The translations under genes were made by a program, and so were the position numbers. A stretch of 64,000 bases of DNA from Metallyticus violacea (lineage: Eukaryota > Arthropoda > Insecta > Mantodea > Metallyticidae): contig CM060842.1 of NCBI GenBank assembly GCA_030762175.1, forward strand, positions 43,339,001 through 43,403,000, read 5' to 3'. The notes under the pieces are model-generated. The model worked only from the letters and a program-made list of their open reading frames with translations. It had not been told where the DNA came from and did not search any database. Position 1 is the first letter of the stretch. Each line of letters begins with the position of its first letter. This document shows, piece after piece, positions 59,415-64,000 of the stretch.

Positions 59415-59770
59415 GACAGATATTGAGTTAATTTTTCTTTGTTTTGAGCTTTACTGTACTAAGTTGGTAATACTGTCAGCGGAAAGAGCATGAAACAAGT
59501 AATGAATCGCCAGTAACGGTTGAAAATGTGAACTAAAGAGGAAAGAAATTTTGCCATAAAAATCGGTTACCACCAGGTTTTTTAAGTGCTGCACTGAGAG
59601 AATGGAGAGAGCTATCGAGTCAGACCCACCATCACGTAAGGCTGTTCACAATGTACTTCATAATTAGAAAATTGAAAATTTCTGTTTTGAATGAGCCTCG
59701 TAGTGGGCGACCTAGGACAATACGGTCTGATGAAGAAGGAAAACATTGTGAACAATACATACAAAGAAGT
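59415..59770 (+). pseudogene. Inverted N-terminal segment of the same transposase
   Basis: On the plus strand about 59527-59580 reads TKEERNFAIKIGYHQVF after a stop at the second codon. Near 59615-59640 another frame gives DPPSRKAVHNV. Near 59690-59735 it reads NEPRSGRPRTIRSDEE. These are the start, the helix-turn-helix and the linker (usual form APRSGRPRTxRSEEN) of the same protein family. The sequence should join NSPRKSTRRLS, but that block is on the opposite strand, ending at about 59410. If this segment were flipped, the two would meet in the right order, which points to an inversion within the element. Confidence 0.65.
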
Positions 59771-59827
59771 TAAATCAAATGTTAACTGAAATTCAAAGTG
59801 TGTAATTACTTTTGCACCTCCTGTATA

Positions 59828-61144
59828 TCCTTAATCTAAACTTTAAAATTTATTCGTCAGCCAACTGTACATAATTTTTTTTTGTCTACATGCTAAATTG
59901 TAAATTATGTTATATTGGTTTAATCTTTACTGTGATCTATCTGTGGATGAATATCATAGGCGGTTCATTAAAGCTTTGCTACCGGTTGCTCAACGTTTCC
60001 TATCTGGTAAAGCTTCCTTTAATGACCTTTTGATTAACTTTAATTGACGCTATATCTATTTTGGGTACTGAAATTTATCTTAGAGACAAGGAGATGGCCA
60101 CTATAGCCCTCCACAAGCGCACACTTCGTCTGGCTTCAGTTCCTCTATGTAACTCCTTTCAGTTTATTTTATATCGCTATTTTACTAGTTACGTAACTGT
60201 TACATAGCGTTTGATGGTGCACCTTGCGCACCTTGTGCACCTAGCGTACCAATATTGTTTTCTAAAATATTTTATTTTTTAAATTTTACTCACTTATTAC
60301 ATTTTTTTCTTTGGATAAGTTAGTATTAGCAGCGTGTTTCTGAAATTGTAATGCATACGCCAGTAAATTATTAATTTACAAATTGCTCTTACTCTTTCTT
60401 TGTGAGAATAATTTTGTATAACTAAATAGCTACATTATAAGCAATGATGCCAGTGGCGGCTCATAGCCTCTGTAGAAGGGTGGACCAGGGGCATACCCAA
60501 AAGACGTGGGGAAAGGTCTCTTTTATCAACTTAACTTAATAGTTAAACTTAGATGAAAAAAATGAAGTCTTCATTAAAATGTCCACTTTATTTATTGATA
60601 CAAAGAAAGATACACTTTTTTGTAACTTAACAGTTACACTGTGAAATTTCACTTTATGTTTCCAAACCGTGAGGAAGTCACCCTTTCAAACAAAGTGTGA
60701 AAACACCCCCTAGTCAGTATGCATGGTGTCAGTAACCCTCAACGTCTGGTTCCTAAGAAAATAGAGAATACCGAGCGCTGGCCATGGGCCGTCTTTGTGC
60801 TGGCCCAAGAGAAGGCAGACATAACAAGGGGAAAGCCCTTCTCACAATATAAGTCCTTGTAAATCTATGATGGCCCATAAAGATATGTTTAAAGCGTAAA
60901 ATTTTCCGGGCTGACCTATGAGCTTCTCTGGCTAACGGAGGACGCGCTACTTCTACTACAGTAGAGAGGAAATGCCCACATTGCGTAAGGTACAATTCAG
61001 AATTAATCGGTTGTACATCACATGTTTGCATGCATTTTTGGTTTTAAAAGATGACCCGGAGAAAAACAAAATTGTAAGTTTTATGGCATTTTCTTTGGGA
61101 GGGGAACGGGTATTGACGGGCCCCCTCAGGACGATGACATACTA
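59828..61144. other. No recognised gene
   Basis: A 92-codon minus frame at 60753-61031 is unassigned. At 60449 CAGTGGCGGCTCATAG resembles a hAT-type terminus, but no partner was found. The rest is AT-rich. Confidence 0.4.
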
Positions 61145-61155
61145 AAACATGAAAG

Positions 61156-61455
61156 ATTGATTGATTGATTTATTTATGGACGCTCTTTAACAGCTCAGGT
61201 CATCAGCGTCCCATTCAACTCAGGGCGTGAAACGGCCGACAAATTTTGCTCAGAGGCCTCTGTTTCAGGCTTGAGGTTCTTTATCGTGCCGTAAATGTAG
61301 GACGCGGGACCCACGGCTTTACTTCCCTTCCGAAGGAAGCCATACTTAGGATTTTTAAGCCCGAAAAAAACCCATCGGTTCTGGCCGGGTTCGAACCCGC
61401 AATCTTGGGTTTAGGAGACAAGTATGGTAATAACCACTACACCATCAGGACCGAC
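61156..61455 (-). repeat. SINE-1 copy J, full length, with 11-bp target duplication
   Basis: The head is on the high-coordinate side (GGTCCTGATGGTGTAGTGGTT), with B box GGGTTCGAACCCGGCCAGAA. The body and tail (GATTGATTGATT on the plus strand) are intact. The flanks share AAACATGAAAG exactly (61145-61155 and 61456-61466). Confidence 0.92.
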
Positions 61456-61466
61456 AAACATGAAAG

Positions 61467-62505
61467 AGGAGAGTTGAGAGTAACCCTACACCACTTCGGT
61501 GTTTACGTAGGCTTATTATATATGTGAAAGAATGCATGAACCCTACGGTACCCAAGTCCCATCTGCCAAACCTCTGCATCTCTAATGAGCTTATATCGTT
61601 TGGCGAAATATAAAACTGGCTCTCGCACAGATCTGGATTTTGGCGTCGAAGTTCCCCAGGTTACCACCTTGGGTCTTACGAGGGAGTAAGAAGCACAAGC
61701 TCAGATGGACGACGGGTATTCACTTCTCCAGTCATTAAGAAGAAATGAACACGAATCAGAGGTGAAAAAGAAGAGAAAAGTGGAGAGTGGTGGTGGAATG
61801 GAAGTCTCGACTTTTTCAGCTACAAATACAACAACTGTGCAGCACTTGTGTCCACAGCATTAGCGACCCAGTGTTATCGGAATAACTATTACCCTGTTAT
61901 TAATGCTCCAGAAAATCTGCATGTTCAGGCTCCGCAAATCACGACCATAATATGAAGAAGGGCGAATTTTATGGTCGCTGAGCAAACAGATAAAACGGAT
62001 AAGAAGAAAGTGTACAAAGAATTAATCGGATTACAGAGCCCGTAGGGATACAACGTACAGGAATCTCCGAGAGAGTACCCAATTTATGATTCAGAATAAA
62101 ATACGGAAAACAGCAAAGAAGGCAGGGCATAAAAAGATAATGTGTAGAGAGAAAGACAGAGAGAGAAATAGAGAAGCTTTTAATGGTAAAAACTACCCCT
62201 CTTCAGCAAAGGATAAAAATATAAAAATAAAATGCAAGTATCTCACAGTTTCGATAGATTGTATAAATTATATAATCTTTATTACAACATAATACTAAAA
62301 GAGCGATGAACGGACTTTTTAGACCAACTTCTCATTTAAGTGCATATTTCTACCCTAGAGCAAAGACACCGTTCTTTTTTTTACAAACTTATACTATATG
62401 GAATACACCACAAACTAGATTTAATCCCAATTTTTTGGTTGTTAATTTTATTCATATGAAAAGTTATTTTTAACTGAGCGCAGCGCGGGCTTTGGTAAGG
62501 TAATT
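61467..62505. other. No recognised gene
   Basis: A 68-codon lysine-rich frame at 62086-62292 looks like a chance product of A-rich DNA. A moderately GC-rich patch at 61540-61760 is unassigned. Confidence 0.4.
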
Positions 62506-62508
62506 TTT

Positions 62509-62808
62509 CTATTTATTTATTTATTTATTTATTTATTTATTCATTGGGTTTATTTACGGGAGCTCTTTAACATATCAGATCATCAGCCTACCATTCAATT
62601 CAGGGCGTGAAATGGCCAATAAATTTTGCTCAGATGTCTCTTCTTTCAGAGGTTCTTTTACGTGTCGTATATAGAGCCTAAGGTTTTTCTTCCCTTCTGA
62701 AGGAAGTCATACTTACGAATTTTACTCCGAAAAAGTCCATCGACACTGGTCATAAATGTACCCGTGATCTTGGGACTACGAGGCACCACTAGACTACCAG
62801 GACCGACA
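62509..62808 (-). repeat. SINE-1 copy K, diverged, with (TTTA)n tail expansion
   Basis: The body and head are in minus orientation, with many substitutions and small deletions (the B box is lost, GATCATCAGCCTACCATTC is kept). Its 3' tail has expanded to eight TTTA units on the plus strand (62509-62541). It is the most diverged full-length copy, so probably old. Confidence 0.8.
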
Positions 62809-64000
62809 TGCTGGTAAGGTCATGCAAGTCGTTTGTCGTTATCAGCGTTGTCAATAGCATGCAATTAAATTTCACACCGACTTTTTCTAAAAAAACTTTC
62901 CAGCAAATTAATCTCTTAAAAGCACATAAAATAATAAAAATGTAACGTTCTTAAATGTTACTGAAATACCAAAAGAGCCATTTGAAGGTTTGCATTGTTT
63001 CTCAATATGGGTTGAAGTTAACACATCCATTATTGTCTGTTATACCTTCCTTAGTTGGCACCAAAGCCATTACGGTCTTTGTCTTCAGTCCGTTTCTATT
63101 AACATTTAAATTTTAAAGTGTCCTTAGTATTTTACTTAAATTTAGGAAGTGATATATGACAAAATAATTTCATTCGCATTAAACTGACTTCAGAGGAAAT
63201 AAGACGTGGTTTAACATATACATGAAAATTCTCCAACTAATGAAAGAGGGAAATCATTCAATACTCGTAACTAGGCATTGTAATTTCTGAGCACTAAAAG
63301 CAAAATGAAGTTATGTTAGTTTGACTGTAGAAAACGGTAAAGGAGGGGGGTTTGCAATAAGTCATGAGCTTCCAATACCCTCCACCCCTACAAGTAAGCC
63401 ACTCATCAGTTCTGGCTTGTGTTTGAGTGCACTCTCTTGGTATTAGGTGCTTAAGAATTCCGATGCCTAATAAAGGCAGTATAGCGTTATTAGTAATTAC
63501 AGCAATGCACGTGCAGTTCAAAAGTGCGTTTCTTCTGATATTTGCAACAATAGAAAACTATATTGATGTGTTTATAAAGAATTTCACTGTTAATAAAATG
63601 AATCATTAACGTCCTAGCGGGCATAGACGGGATTCATCACAGAGAGGAAAATCACATTTTCGTTTTATTTTACCTTGTGTGTGATTGTTGACAAGAACAA
63701 TTAATAGTATTAACCAATGCGGTGCATGAAACCAGTCCCACGTACAGTGATGCCTACTTATTCTTCTAAAAATCCTTAAAGAACAGTTTAAAAGTTGCTA
63801 ATTTTCTATGCATAGGCATCTATCTAATTGTCGAATTAACAGATTTATCTGATCAGTAAATATAAGCATGAGCAATTAAAAATGAACCCAAATTATAAAA
63901 TACTCAAAAATATACTCAATTTATAAATACTCACTAGCTTTCCAAATACCCCAAAATCAGGTAATTATCCACCAACTGGCAGACCTGGTCATAATAATAG
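62809..64000. other. No recognised gene
   Basis: Frames of 75 and 60 codons on opposite strands overlap near 63294-63609 without motifs. The rest is AT-rich and without shared repeats. Confidence 0.4.

Larger units (their letters stand above)
58173..59825 (-). mobile_element. IS630/Tc1/mariner-type element with both ends, nested SINEs and an internal inversion
   Basis: The left terminus TACAGGATGACCCAAAAGTA matches the right terminus, which reverse-complemented reads TACAGGAGGTGCAAAAGTAA. Similarity continues to about 50 bp, through GAATTTCAGTTA on both sides. Both ends abut TA, the target of this superfamily. The element is 1653 bp; without the two SINE insertions it would be about 1.3 kb, a normal size for one transposase gene. 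The transposase lies on the minus strand, except that its N-terminal part (about 59415-59765) reads on the plus strand. Confidence 0.8.

Noticed and set aside
60449..60500. hAT-type terminus CAGTGGCGGCTCATAG
   Set aside because: No matching inverted end or 8-bp duplication was found within several kilobases.
62086..62292. Lysine-rich 68-codon frame
   Set aside because: It is a direct product of A-rich sequence with no conserved pattern.

Overview
The window is eukaryotic nuclear DNA, most likely from an arthropod and probably an insect. It is AT-rich, gene-poor and dense in small decayed transposons. The evidence is the absence of long open frames (none exceeds 173 codons), several families of tRNA-derived SINEs, and many transposase fossils of types common in insects: mariner and related IS630/Tc1/mariner elements, hAT elements with CGGBP1-like or DUF4371-like proteins, a piggyBac-like end and a non-LTR retrotransposon. 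Nothing looks bacterial: there are no operons, no ribosome-binding sites and no CRISPR array. I cannot name the species.

Layout. 1-12.7 kb holds a decayed hAT transposase (about 2.2-3.2 kb), one SINE-1 copy, a transposase C-terminal fragment (6.8-7.2 kb), a mariner N-terminal fossil with a flank that recurs at 14 kb, and a LINE reverse-transcriptase fossil (9.5-11.3 kb) split by another SINE. 12.7-25 kb holds SINE-2 and SINE-1 copies, a second mariner N-terminus, a possible MITE, a mariner disrupted by SINE-2 at its first catalytic motif (18.7-19.35 kb), and a second hAT type (20.8-21.9 kb). 26-36.7 kb holds piggyBac-like termini, a DDE transposase fragment (28.2 kb), a foldback-type element with long inverted termini (30.5-31.0 kb), and an almost end-to-end mariner fossil (34.26-36.0 kb) beside a head-to-head SINE-1 pair. 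39.6-40.7 kb is the best place for a host gene: two coding-looking exons on the minus strand, one with a good acceptor, an acidic C-terminus and AATAAA signals. 43-53 kb has scattered SINEs, two transposase tails and a possible solo LTR. 54.38-56.04 kb is a minisatellite of 36 units of 46 bp. 57.2-59.8 kb is a nest of SINE insertions in and beside a complete 1.65-kb IS630/Tc1/mariner-type element whose N-terminal segment lies inverted. 61-63 kb has two more SINE-1 copies.

How the pieces relate. No transposase here looks functional; all carry stops, frameshifts, insertions or losses. The SINEs have polymerase III A and B boxes and several are bounded by clear target-site duplications, so they were moved in trans by LINE machinery. 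The nesting gives a relative chronology: the mariner and hAT elements are older, and the SINEs landed in or beside them later. Homologies named here rest on recognising family sequence patterns by eye; no search was run.
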